Assembly: GCA_021018995.1 (NCBI GenBank)
Contig: CM037593.1
Coordinates: 13,420,088 to 13,484,087, forward strand
DNA: 64,000 bases
DNA from: Chloranthus sessilifolius
Taxonomy: Eukaryota > Streptophyta > Magnoliopsida > Chloranthales > Chloranthaceae
Direction: 5' to 3'
A program made the translations under genes and the position numbers. The notes below the pieces were generated by a model. The model was not told the origin of the DNA and ran no database searches. It worked only from the letters and a program-made list of their open reading frames with translations. Positions 21,429 through 33,096 of the stretch are shown piece after piece (positions within the stretch are counted from its first letter, which is position 1; every line of letters begins with the position of its first letter).

Positions 21429-23568
21429 CTAGTGGACCCTGTACGTGAGAGCCGTCTATTCGGAGAATGAATCGTTACAATGTAAATTTTGAAAATATTT
21501 CTTGCATTAAAAAAAAAAATTATTGGGCAACAAAATTTCGGTTTGGTTGTAATTGAAATCGAATACGGTATGTTCACTGAAATTTCGGGATTTCAATTGA
21601 ACAACTCGGACGAAATTTCAGCCGAAATGTGGTGGGCCAGGCCGAAGCTTTGGTGCTCATACTTTTTTTTTTAAAAATAAAAAATTATCGGCGTTCAAAA
21701 TATTGGCCAATATTTTGGCCAACAAACTGAATCCGGTATGTTCACCGAAATTTTGGGATTTCGGCTAAACTTCCCGGACAAAATTTCGGCTGAAATGTGG
21801 TGGGCTAGGCCGAAGTTTCGGTGCTCATACTTTTTTTTTTTTTTTAAACAAAAAATTATTGGCCTTCAAAATATTGACCAATAATTTGGTGATTAGCAAA
21901 TTATCGACCGATAACTTCAAATTATAGACGAGGATTTGAAAGCCGCGATTTTTGATAAAAAATTTCGGGATTTTGTTTCGGTGGGGTCCAAAACTGATGT
22001 GTTCCGAAATTTTGATCCTTGACCCCAACTAAAGTGAAGTCTTTATCTTTTGAGATGAAGGTGACAAACTCGATATCGGTTCATGGAGGACCGATATGAG
22101 TCGGCTGATACGTATTGGCCCTTTAAAAAAAAAAAAAAAAACGCAAAGTTTCGGCGCAAACCGATATGTATCGGTCGATGCGCGATGCGTGACGGCCGAT
22201 ACGGACAGGTATTAGCCGATACGGACCAGTATCAGCTGATACCGATACTGATTGATAATTTGAAGTTATCGGCCAATGATTTGGTAATCATCAAATTATT
22301 GGCCGATATTAAATCATTATATTATAGGCCGATAACTTCAAATTATCAGCTGATAATTGTGGGTTTAAACAAAAAAAATTGGGCATCGAAATTTCGGCTT
22401 GGACCATAAGATTTCGGCTGAAATATTGTCCGGGATTTTCGGCCAAAATCCGGACATTTCGGTGGGGTTGGAAACTGATTCGTTTCGGCCGAAATTTTGA
22501 TCCATGTTGTAAGGTTTGACATCCTGAGCGATACCGATACATAACGGCAATACATATCGATTTTTCAACAAACCAATACGTATCAGTTCTGATATTTCTC
22601 GGTCTTCCAACTCGGTAACAGTATCGGCTGATATAAGCCTGTATCGCCCGATATGTATCGGTTTGCGCCGAGACCTTGGTTGTTTTATTCACATGGGCCG
22701 ACACCTATCGGCTGATTCGTATCGGTCCTCCATGGACCGATGCCCGATATCGAGTTTGGCACCTCGATCCCAAATGATAAACACTTCATTTTAGTTGGGG
22801 TCACAGATAAAAATTTCGGCTGATAACTTTAAATTAGGGGCTGATAATTTTGGATTTAAAAATAAAATAAAATTTGGGCACCAAAATTTCGGCTTGGACC
22901 ACAAGATTTCGGCCAATAATTTGATGATTAGCAAATTATCGGCCGATAATATCAAATTATCGACTGAGAATTTGATGATTAGCAAATTTCGACCGATAAG
23001 TTCAAATTATCGGCCGATAATTTTGGGTTTAAAAAAAAAAAATCATAGGGCACCAAAATTTCAATGAAAATTTCTGTGAGACACCCAAAAAAGTGACCTT
23101 AAAATCAATTTTGAGCGTACACATGATGTTAAGGTCACTTTTTCTGAGATGTGTGTTATGTGAAATAAAACACTGATCGTCTGATAATACTCTCATGATC
23201 TCAAGATCCATCATGCGAAAGATTAGGAGGATAAACGCTGTCCATCGTCTGATTCAACGCTGCCATGTGTTTCAGCGTGGGTGAACTGAACGATTCAATG
23301 GGTGGATTTAAAAAAACCAAAACAATCAAAACGCAAAACGGGAGAATTTTGTCATAGAACCCAAAAGTAGAAGGGGAGATTTAGTCTCTTTGCTTTCCTC
23401 TTTGACGGTTTGCTACCATAAACCAAAAACCCAATAATAAATTGCTTTGATTTTTTAGATTTGCTAACATAAAGGATAAACCATTGGTTTTGTCTTGTAA
23501 CAATAGAACCCAAAGACCAATAGAACCGAAATTTGTCCTCTAGCTTTCCTTTTTTTATATGGTATAGA
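21429..23568 (-). mobile_element. Minus-strand Helitron, 2.14 kb
   Basis: On the minus strand it starts TCTATACCATATAAAAAAAG (from 23568) and ends CCACTAG (21429), with A before the start and T after the end, exactly the A/T insertion rule. The hairpin near the 3' end is weak. The interior is made of repeated blocks (AAATTTCGGCTTGGACC, CGGCCGATAATTT, ATACGTATCGG palindromes) and a partial Mutator-like MITE at 23075-23310. No Rep/helicase. Confidence 0.7.
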
Positions 23569-23582
23569 TATATATATATATA

Positions 23583-23604
23583 CTAGTGGCACTGGACGTG
23601 TGTT
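23583..23604 (-). mobile_element. Helitron 3' end, cut by the CACTA element
   Basis: CTAG on the minus strand at 23583-23586, with hairpin-like sequence running to 23604, where the CACTA element begins. Sequence resuming at 30087 (GTTGCACATACATG) is presumably the rest of this Helitron. Its other end was not found. Confidence 0.45.
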
Positions 23605-25285
23605 CACTACCAAAAAAATGACTTTTGGAGACGGTTATTAGAGACGGCTTTTCGAAGCCGTCTATAATAACCAGTTATTAAAGACGATCATTCAAAAGCT
23701 GTCTTGAATGCTTTAATTAGAGACGGCTAAAGCCGTCTTTCTAAATAAAATAATATATAGACACGGACATGACCATCTCCATAAGTTCACTTCATATATA
23801 GGTAAGTGAAAAACTTCAGACACCATATTAAAAATAGTCTCTACAAGTCCCATTAACACCTATAGAGATGACTTGGAGCCGCCGTCTCCGTCAATATTTT
23901 TGTGTATGTACTTCTAAGTTTAGGGCCAAAGCCACCTACCCAATGCCTATATAACACTTTCGCACAACTATTCCATCGTGGCACGCAATTTTTTATTTTT
24001 TCCTCTCGTTCTCCCCGACTCGGAGAGCGATTATTTTATTTCTCTCGTTTTCCCTCCCTCGCCAACAACCCTAACCTAGGTTGAGATCAAATCACCGACC
24101 ATCAATTGCAGATCGGCGAACTAATTCCCAATCTCAGATTAGTGAGCTTGGAGCTCAAATCTCCAAATTTCTCAATCACGGATCGTGAATTGGTTCCCAA
24201 TCTCCAGATTTCTCAGTTGGAGTTATGATTTAGGCATTTTCGGAGTCAAAATTGCGTATTAAAAAGGTAGATCTATGATTTTTTTATTCGAAGTATTATT
24301 GAAGCTGTTTTTAAAGATCTTTGTTAGTTTTATGTGTATTTTTGGGTATTTTCTAGTGTTTTTTATAGTGAGAAGTTTGGGATTTAAGTGCATTTGTAGT
24401 TTTGGAGCCCTCGTTTCACCATTTGGCAGATGGAAGTCGAGTTTTGGAGCCCTAGTTCTACCCTCTGGCAGATTGAAATCGTGGTTTTAGCGATCAAATC
24501 AATTGATGGCGCCGAAATCCGACAATATCAAGGTCATCTCACCATCTTCTCTCCCTATTAGATCTAATTTTTTACTTCTTAGCCTGATTTATCTTAATTT
24601 TTTGGCAATTTTCTTTTTAATTTGGCTTAAATATTAGTGAACTGGATCAGATGGTTTGTTGATTGGGTAGGGATCTCAGGCCGAAGCTGTCCCAGTCAAC
24701 AAACCAGTTCATAACTTTTAGGTGTTTTAGATTTATAGTGTAACTTGTTGTCAATCGGATCCCTTGGCAATCGACGGGGAAGTGATAGATGGGAACTCTG
24801 TGAACCTCTGTAAACGGGGAGTCGATAAATGGGAATTTTGTGTAGCTGAGGCAGGGAGGAATGTTGTGTTTCTTCTTCTCTTCCTCATCTTCAATAATCG
24901 GCATTGGGACGGCAGTTCGATCTAATCGATTAATGATTCAAGAATTTGGATGCATTATATTTTTGGATATTATAATATACGCATTATACTTTTGGATATT
25001 ATAATAATAATTTTCTTTATTTTAGTTCTACTCAGGCATCTAATTAATGGCTGCACTTTGATTGCCTAGGAGGTTGATTCTGGATGATCTTTCTTTTTTT
25101 TAGGAGATTGACCCTCTTCACTGACATTATAAGATTATCAAGTTTATGAATATCCTATCAGCTCTCAAATCCTCTAGGAAACTGACTTTTACAGATTTTA
25201 GGGCTCTGACATTTGTCAAAATGTAAAACTCAACTTTCCATGGCATGGGTAGAGGGGATCTGTATGAGCTTGATAATAGTTTTTG

Positions 25286-25363
25286 TATATTAAGGTGGGT
25301 TATAGAAAGTACTTGGAGGTTGCCTATCACTTGTTCGAGGAAATGCCAAACCGAACCTACATC
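25286..25363 (+). pseudogene. PPR-like gene fragment
   Basis: A 26-codon stretch ending VAYHLFEEMPNRTYI resembles a pentatricopeptide repeat helix pair of the common plant type (A..LFDEMP.R). A GT follows directly at 25364, like a donor site. It is too short to be a gene and is probably a captured fragment inside the CACTA element. Confidence 0.45.
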
Positions 25364-26153
25364 GTAAGTTTAAATTATGTGCCGGTAAATCTGATTTTCT
25401 AATATTGCGATCAAGATTTTGATGTCATTAATTGCCTTTTTGATCACTTTGTAGTGAAGGAGCTACTAACCCCAATCATCATGTTACCCGCTTGTAAGAT
25501 TGTGTAAGATAAGTCATTAGAATGCTAGCATTAGTGATCCTTTAAAAACACCTCTCATCTAATAAAATGTGTAAATCAATTTGTTGGAGTAATGAAACTT
25601 CACGTTAACGTGTGTTTGCTATTCAAACCCCTAACCCAAATTAAAGCTTCCTAACTAATCTATTCCTTTCCTTTAAATAAAGGAAGTCAACATAAAAAAT
25701 TATTTCAGATTACATTTCAAGCATTCTCTCAGATCTCAGTTATTTCAGACTGCTTTATTTTTATGTCTGTTCATATTCTTCTTCTTGTTGAACTTGGTTG
25801 GTAAAGGTGTGTTGGCACATCTATACTGATTGCCAATTTATCTTTATCTGAATTCTTTTGTATCCATTGTGATTTATTTTAAGGTTAATGGGAGCTCACC
25901 TAGGTGTAAGATAAAGCCCACTGTCACAATTTTTGGGCCATGTGGTGGACTTTTTAGCCAATCCAAACTGTCTAGGTGGCTAAACTTTTTATTGGTGATC
26001 CTAGAATGATAAAAGAAGGTTAACTCTTAGAATATGTAACTAATGATAGGAGTGTGGTGTGTACTTGTATATTGGGTGTTTGTCTAGTACGCCAGCTACT
26101 TAAGCAGTTTTGCTTATGTTGTGCTTCTCAATATATGTGAGATTGTAATTACA

Positions 26154-26156
<3 letters not shown>

Positions 26157-26207
<51 letters not shown>
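26157..26207. repeat. TA microsatellite
   Basis: About 50 bp of TA inside the CACTA element. Confidence 0.95.
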
Positions 26208-26211
<4 letters not shown>

Positions 26212-26673
26212 AACTCATGTTAGAGTTACACCAACTCAACCCTAAATCTCTTGTATCTCTTCTCCTTCTTCTTTCCTCCTTCAAACCGTATCTTAGCTAA
26301 CTTCTATCTAATTAATGCTAGTCCAAGAACAGTAAACATTTCCGGTATGCGTCAGTTACATGGACATTTCTTTCATCTGATGGTTTGGGTAACAAATTTC
26401 AAGTGCAGGTTGTTTCTATCCTTTAGTCTACACAAGAGAAAGGAAATTTCAAGTGCAGGTTGCTTCATCTAATGGTTTTGCAATTTCGTCGCTTCGGCGA
26501 CCGAGCACGGTGAGATCGACTTGGCCAAGGACTACATTTAGTGTTTTTGTTACAATTCAATAATTCTTATGTTTTTTTTAGTCCAATTAGTGCTTTGAGT
26601 TAATATATCTGATTCCGTATGTTTTTTTTTTTTGACCGGTCTTTCTTGCTCTTATTTTGGCAGCTAAATGCTG

Positions 26674-26709
26674 ATAAAAGCCCTTTCCAAGAAACATTTG
26701 TTAATCAGG
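26674..26709 (+). other. Exon-like segment bounded by AG and GT
   Basis: A short open stretch reading NADKSPFQETFVNQ is preceded by a T-rich tract ending GGCAG (26660-26664) and followed by GTATGC (26710). It looks like a small captured exon, but I do not recognise the protein and the stretch is short enough to be chance. Confidence 0.25.
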
Positions 26710-27976
26710 TATGCACTGTCCATATGTTTTGACCTGTTTTAAGGTTGACTTCATAATACTCATTGCATTGATAATATAACGGAACCTATTGTGGTATCTG
26801 AGGTAAAACAGTTAATAATATCTAAGTTTTTAAATTTCTCTAATGCTGTCGTTTCTTAGTCTTCATATTATGTGATCTTCAGCAATTTCAAGTTCACTAA
26901 TTCTTGCTGAGTCTCCTACCGAACTATTGGTGAAACCAAGATTTGTTTTACCTTTTGTGGTGATAGAAATGCCGGTGAATCTCATGGATATGATTGTTGG
27001 ATTTTCCGGTTGGTGTAGATAATGATTATTGGATGTTCTGGTTGGTGATTTAATTATGGTCTTACCTCTATATTACTATTAAGAAGTGGGGTCATACATG
27101 ATAATAAACTTGCACATCTTAGTTATATCCACATTTTTTTTTCCTGATCAATAAAGATGTAATTTTATTAAGAAAATAAAATTACATTAGTGATCAAAGG
27201 ACTCAAGGGTGTAAATACAACCTGTTAGTGACTTAGCACCAACCTATTCGTGTACATATTTTTTGAACAACATCTTGAGGATTTGTGAATTGTGATACTA
27301 TTGTTCTTGAAATTGAGGCCTTAGAAGGGAATTTACCAGAATTTTCTATTATACACAGACATATAGTAGTGTATGGGCTTAGCAAAACACATTTTTTTTT
27401 CAACATAGTCATGAAGAGTTGGTATTAGGTAAGAGACTTGGGCGCCAGGTGACTTAGTTCACGGGTCACTTTTGGGACACGTGCCATGTGGTTTCATCAT
27501 ATGTGTCGTGTGATTTGATGACTAACATCTAAGCGATCAAAGTGTTGATTTATCAGAAAAAAGGCGAGGCGGGAAAAGTTGATTTACCAGAGAAAAGACC
27601 CGACCTGGTTCAAGCGGTGTTGTTATGGTCTCTAGCTCAAAAGATCAAAGTGTTACTAGGGCATCTGCAAATGGATTTTCAGATAAATATCTAAAAATAT
27701 TGCTTCCTGTTTGATTTTCAGATGGATATCTAACAATCAATATGTTGTTTATGTCTAGTTAAAGGCTTCGAACATCTTCAAAAACTAGGTATAGAAGCCC
27801 CAAATCTTAGCAGATCTACCCTAATAACACATGCCAAATTATCACAGATAGCACCAGGAACCAACAGTAGGTCAAATATGATCAAGAGACACCAACAACA
27901 CCAACATGCAGCAATAATTTACTGGGCTTAAAAATCTCAGGCGTGTGGGGCACTCTTTTCCAGTCTCTTCCTTATC

Positions 27977-27979
<3 letters not shown>

Positions 27980-28024
<45 letters not shown>
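27980..28024. repeat. CT then AT microsatellite
   Basis: (CT)n at 27980-28009 runs into (AT)n to 28024. Confidence 0.95.
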
Positions 28025-28025
<1 letters not shown>

Positions 28026-28732
28026 CCTTCGTATGAAAGAAGAAGAAAAAATAACAGAACTAAGAAATGAAAAAAATAAATAAAAGAACCATCGTTGTTT
28101 TCTCTGCGAGCATCCTCTCCAGGTTACCTTTGATTTTTTAAGTTTGCAAACTCCTCTGTTTTTTTTTTTAACTTTCCACAAGAACACAGCAATAGCAAAC
28201 TCCATGGTTAGCAAAATAGCCATCTCAAATCTCCATAGATTGCTATCTATGTCCAGGCTTTTTTTTACTTTTGCAAGCTCTTGTGCTAAGAAACTCCTCT
28301 GTTTTCTAATCTTTTTTTTACTTTTGGTAAGTTCTCTCTCATAATGCAGCATCTAAACAAGATAGCACTCAAATTGCGTAGGCATGTTTCCAAGAAAAAA
28401 ATCCCACTATCCATCTTGGTAATAATATGCCTAAAAAATCTCCTTCAAGTTAAAGGTACCAAAGAATGATATAAAGCAATTCGAGTCCTAACAAGAAGAA
28501 CATGAATCTCCACCGTAGTTGCCACAAAAAAGTTATGGATGCAGATGAATAGACCAATGCCATACAGATATTTTAGATTAATGCATTTGGGCACCATGTT
28601 TAATGCATTAGCAGATTGATTAACCAACTGGCTCTTTTGTTTTTCTATCAGACATGGTTCTTGGTCTTCTCGTGTTTTATTCTTGGTAATGGAATCTATC
28701 TTGTATCTGATATGCCTATTTATTTGTTGCAG

Positions 28733-28948
28733 AGAGGTGAAGCCAAACTTTTGACAGAAGATTGGGAGGGAGCTGTGGAAAACCTGAAAATAGCTGCTCA
28801 AAAACAGGACAACTTTAAAGAGTTTTATTTGAGTACACAAGGAAATTGGGATTCTTCCAAAGTTTGGGATAAGGTTCTGCGAGATATTGATGCACATATA
28901 GCTTCAGTCCGTGCAGAGAAACTGTCTGAACTTACTACACTACATGAG
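28733..28948 (+). pseudogene. Chimeric exon: P58IPK-like fragment joined to RHD3-like fragment
   Basis: One open frame contains QRGEAKLLTEDWEGAVENLK, which matches the last TPR region of plant P58IPK/DNAJC3 co-chaperones (family text RGEAKLLTEDWEGAV.DLK.AAQKS), ending about 28807. The same frame continues with NWDSSKVWDKVLRDIDAH and IASVRAEKLSELTTLHE, which matches the helical part of plant RHD3/SEY1 dynamin-like GTPases (NWDSSK..DKLRRDIDAHV, KLSELTTLYE). A pyrimidine-rich stretch with AG at 28731-28732 precedes it, and GTATGA at 28949 follows where RHD3 has an exon end. The flanking J domain and GTPase domain are absent, so neither protein function can remain. It lies in the CACTA element and could be expressed from a captured or nearby promoter. 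Family matches are from memory. Confidence 0.75.
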
Positions 28949-30089
28949 GTATGAGGGTCTAAATAACAGATCACATTTTCTCAGAGTAAAATGTTCAATT
29001 GCTAGCTATTTATAGTTCATATTAGGGGCGTCAATGGGCAGGGCCTGACTTTTAACAAAGTTCACTCACTAGCAAGCAATGGCCTGCTTTAATTAAGTCA
29101 ATCTGCGCTTCTTTGAAAGTGCACCGACCTGGAAAAATTTGGGGATACCCGAAAAATTCGGGGATACATTTTATTTCTCAGCTTTGCATTTTTGTAAAGC
29201 TAAAAATCGGGGATACCCGAAAATCTCCTAAAACTGTGATACCTGAACCGGGGAATAATTCTTTTTTTGTAAAACTAAGCCTTCTATCTGTTAGACCCCT
29301 GATACTATTTCAGGCCAGCCACTGGCTTAATATTTTAGGTTCAACTAATTAATGAGCATGTTGGGGGCTAGGCCTTTTAGGCTCAGAGCCAACACTTGGC
29401 AGCTCTAGGTGAAAACAGGTATCGGGTTTAAAACTTAAAATTTGTTGTGCCTATACCTGTGCCAATTGGAAAAATCATATGATATTTTCTATCGTCCGAA
29501 AGACAATTTTTAGTCTTACTATAGATGACAAAGTCTTTCCGATACTTTGTATTCCTTTGTTTTTATGCCCAGTGAGATGATGACTTTTTTAAAATTTATA
29601 GTATATATTGGCATACTTATAAGAACAATTCCCATTTGCCTTGTCATGGGCCAAAATAGTGGCTCTTTGTTGAGACCTGGCCATGTGTTCAATGGGGGGC
29701 CATGGTACTGATACCCAACTAATAGTGGTCGGGTAAATCTAGCAACCTCTTTTCAGTTTCCATGTTTTGATTTACAGTGCCAATAATAGTTAATATCCCC
29801 AACTAACATTAGATCACTTATTGGAGACGGCCAAAATTCATCTCCAATAACAAGAGATGACTTATTAGAGACGGCTTTAATGTGTCTCCAACATATCTTT
29901 GGAAACGGCTTATGGCCGTCTCCAATAACCTTGACTACTAGAGACGGCTCCCATTTGGTCTCCAAAGACAATGGAGACGGGATTATTTGAGACTACATGG
30001 AAGCCATCTCCAATACTATTGGAGACGGCTTAAACACCTTTGGAGACGGCTTTTAGCCGTCTCCAATAAACACATTTTTTGTAGTGGTT

Positions 30090-33000
30090 GCACATACATG
30101 TTATTTATTTTCAGCAAACTAATTTATCATAATTATATTCAATAATATAAATATGGCTACATATATCGAATATAAATATGTAGCCATATTTATAGTATTG
30201 TGTGCAAAGTTCTTTTATAGTCATCACACAAAACCAGGTTTTATCAGTCCCTATTTTGGTTCTTTATTCTTGTAATACATCAATCTTTTTAGGAACAACT
30301 ATCAATGGTTAATATAAGAGGAACCAAGATTTTAATTCCACTTATTTATTTATTAAACAATGCATAAACGGTTTTTGTAAATAAGAATGAAACAGGGGTT
30401 CAATAGATAGAGCAATGATTTACAAAAGTGTCTAATGTGATTCTATAAGTATATTTTTCTTACTAAATAACGCACAATTTATTTTTTATTTAAATAATAT
30501 GTCTTATATAGCCATAACAGTAATTTACCAAAAAAATTGGGTAAAATGAATATCGGCTCTTGATCAGTTGAAAGAAACCTATGGTTGGGACAGAGATTTA
30601 CTTGGATGATTTGAAAATATGGAAGAATCTTTCACTATATACCATATCAGTTGCTCCCCTGAGCTCTATTACTAAGATTCAAATCATACAAAAGCATAAT
30701 CAATTGATGCAACAAAAAATAAAATTATAACTCTATTTTCTTCAAAATGAAGAGAATAAGGAAGAAAATAAAGGGATGAGTAGAAACATAAACCAAAAAA
30801 ATTCATTTTGTTGGTGCATAATATCAAACAATATATAAAAAAAAAATACACAAATGAAAATCATTTCAATAGAACTTTTCTACTACTGCCCTTCTAAAAA
30901 AGAATAAGATTATTCAACAAGATATCTTGGAGATTCTAGAACCCAGAGTATAACAAAAAGCCCAATTGCCCAACTAAGAAACATGTTCATATATAACACG
31001 AATATGCTGCAACAATTTGTTGAAGAACATATAAAAATAGTTAGGGAAGAAATATAGCCTAATGTAGTTTGAAAAATCTAGTGTTCTTATCTATAATGAA
31101 GAGCTTATCAATCAAATGTTTCACCCAAAATGCTAACCTAATAGATTATAATAGATTAGTTCCAAATCAGCAGTTAGCATGTACTGAATATTCTCGAACG
31201 CATCTAAGCTACAAAAATCACTAAAAAAGAGCCAAAATAGCAAAGAAGCATGAAATAAAATAATAAGGAGGTGAACTCCAACACCTATAGTTTCATTACA
31301 CAGAGGCAACCAACATTCAATTATAAGGAGATTTAGCAATTCCCATGTATATTAGAATGTACAGAACATTAAAGCTAAAACAACAAAAACATAACTTTAC
31401 ATGTACAAAACAAAAAGCTAAAATGATAATAAAATAAAAGGAACGATAATAGCACTTGAATTATATAGGTAGAAGCGACAGAAACCTCACATAAAAAAAT
31501 GAATTAGCTTTCACATCTAAAAATTGACTCACTGCTTCCCAAAAAAATTAAGAAAATTCTTTGTCAGTCCTAACCTTGCATGGTTGTTAGGAAAGAAATT
31601 TGCATAACACAAAGAAAACTCTATTGCACGCTGAAAACTCCAAACATAAACCAGTTGCATGATTGTTTTTAGGAGGATTTCATAGATATAAGTTGCACGA
31701 ACTTCTTATCTTCAAATAGAAATATATTGCATGTTGAGAATGGAGAATAGTAATGCTATTGGAGAGATTTAGATGAAGATGCAGTATGAAGATGGAGTGA
31801 GATACGATCCCAAGAGATAAGGCTGGTCAAAATCGCATAAACACATACATAAAAATAAACATCAAATCTCTGGTCACTTACACAGATTTCATAGATCCAC
31901 TCGATGTTGAGCTAAAACTTAAAAATTATCCCTGTTTTAACAAATCATGGTAAAGCACCCCAAGCCCAATTTGTAAAACAGAAGAAATCCTGTTTGATCT
32001 TATATATTTCCATGATGATTTTTTTTAGGTCAGAACATTTTAACAACTACCAGCCAACACAAAAGTTACATACAATATTACAGAATTGACTAGCACAAAT
32101 GTTGTAAGTCCAATATACCAATGTAAACATTCTTATGAATGTCAACAAGGGAAACACTGGTTATAAAATGGAAAAACTACAGATTGATAAAGATTCTGAA
32201 GGATCAAATATAGCAAAACCTTATCTACGATATAATTATTTGGAAAAAAAACCATCCATAGAACATTGAATCTATTTTGGACAAAAAATTTCAATGCTAA
32301 AATCCTTTCAAGCATGTCTAACCATTTGAACCATCTACAAGATTCTTCACTATTGTAGTTCCAAACTAAAAAACGTAGCCATTCTTTCAATTTTTAAGAT
32401 TAACAAACCTACGATTAAATAAAAATAAACCAAGTAATAATATTATATAACACTAACAAAACATCATCTTCTTCCTCTCCTTACAAGAAATTTTTTTGTA
32501 AAACCTTGATAATTATATGGAGAAAATTTCCTGAAAAAATGTAACAAAAATATTAAAAATAGGAAATTTAATCAGACATTCCTAATAACCATAAAGAACA
32601 AATACCATGGGATTAAATAAATAGATAAAAAAAACTAACCTGATAAGCTGAAGAGACTGTTCCAAAAACAAACCCATTTGGGAAATCTGCCCAGCTAATC
32701 CCTGAAACACCTGAAAAATAGCTCTGAATCTCAATAACAACAAGACACAAAACAAAAACACCTCCTCTGGCCCTAAAAATCATTTATTTTCCTCTTTTAT
32801 AGTTTGGAAAACAAAAAAAGAATAAATATTTTAGAAGTAGAACCCAAAAAGTCTTAGATAGAGTTGAATCCTCCTCTTTAAATGTTTATATAGCACAAGT
32901 CTTAGAGAGAGAGAATGTGAAATGGGTCATTGGGGAAGCAATGTTGATGGAATTGCTTACTCCCACTTTCAAAAAAGTAAAATTTTCATATGTAAAAAAC

Positions 33001-33090
33001 CCAAAAAAAAAAAAAATTCCAGATGCAAAACCCAAAAAACAAAAATAAAATAAAATATTCAGATGCAAAAAAAAAAAAAAAAAACTTAAA
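30090..33090. other. Unassigned AT-rich region
   Basis: No coding frame of note and no complete transposon. The start probably continues a Helitron interrupted at 23605. Poly-A and poly-T runs are frequent, with A-rich tracts near 33005 and 33065. A GAGAGAGA run is near 32907. I see no gene, RNA or clear repeat ends. Confidence 0.5.
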
Positions 33091-33096
33091 ACTAAG

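Larger units (their letters stand above)
23605..30086. mobile_element. CACTA transposon, 6.48 kb, non-autonomous, with captured gene pieces
   Basis: The left end CACTACCAAAAAAATG and right end CATTTTTTGTAGTG form an imperfect inverted repeat, with GTT duplicated on both sides (23602-23604 and 30087-30089). Both ends carry arrays of GAGACGGC/GCCGTCTC (23625-23740 and 29815-30065), the subterminal binding-site arrays typical of En/Spm-type elements. No transposase-sized frame is visible, so it would move only in trans. The interior holds a gene-leader-like GC-richer patch (about 23930-24250), a PPR-like fragment (25286-25363), a P58IPK/RHD3 chimeric exon (28733-28948), TA and CT microsatellites and AT-rich filler. 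One caution: two fragments of the same family could give the same picture, but the matching TSD argues for one element. Confidence 0.75.

Noticed and set aside
27130-27230. Possible LINE or other retroposon tail (poly-T then CTGATCAATAAAGATG)
   Set aside because: The text is reminiscent of common plant retroposon tails, but no coding part or target duplication supports it.
27972-28352. 126-codon minus-strand frame within the CACTA element
   Set aside because: It runs through a CT/AT microsatellite and local T-rich repeats and resembles no known protein.
29026-29409. Possible hAT MITE (TAGGGGCGTCAATGG to CAGCTCTA)
   Set aside because: The ends are only loosely inverted and no 8-bp duplication is visible.
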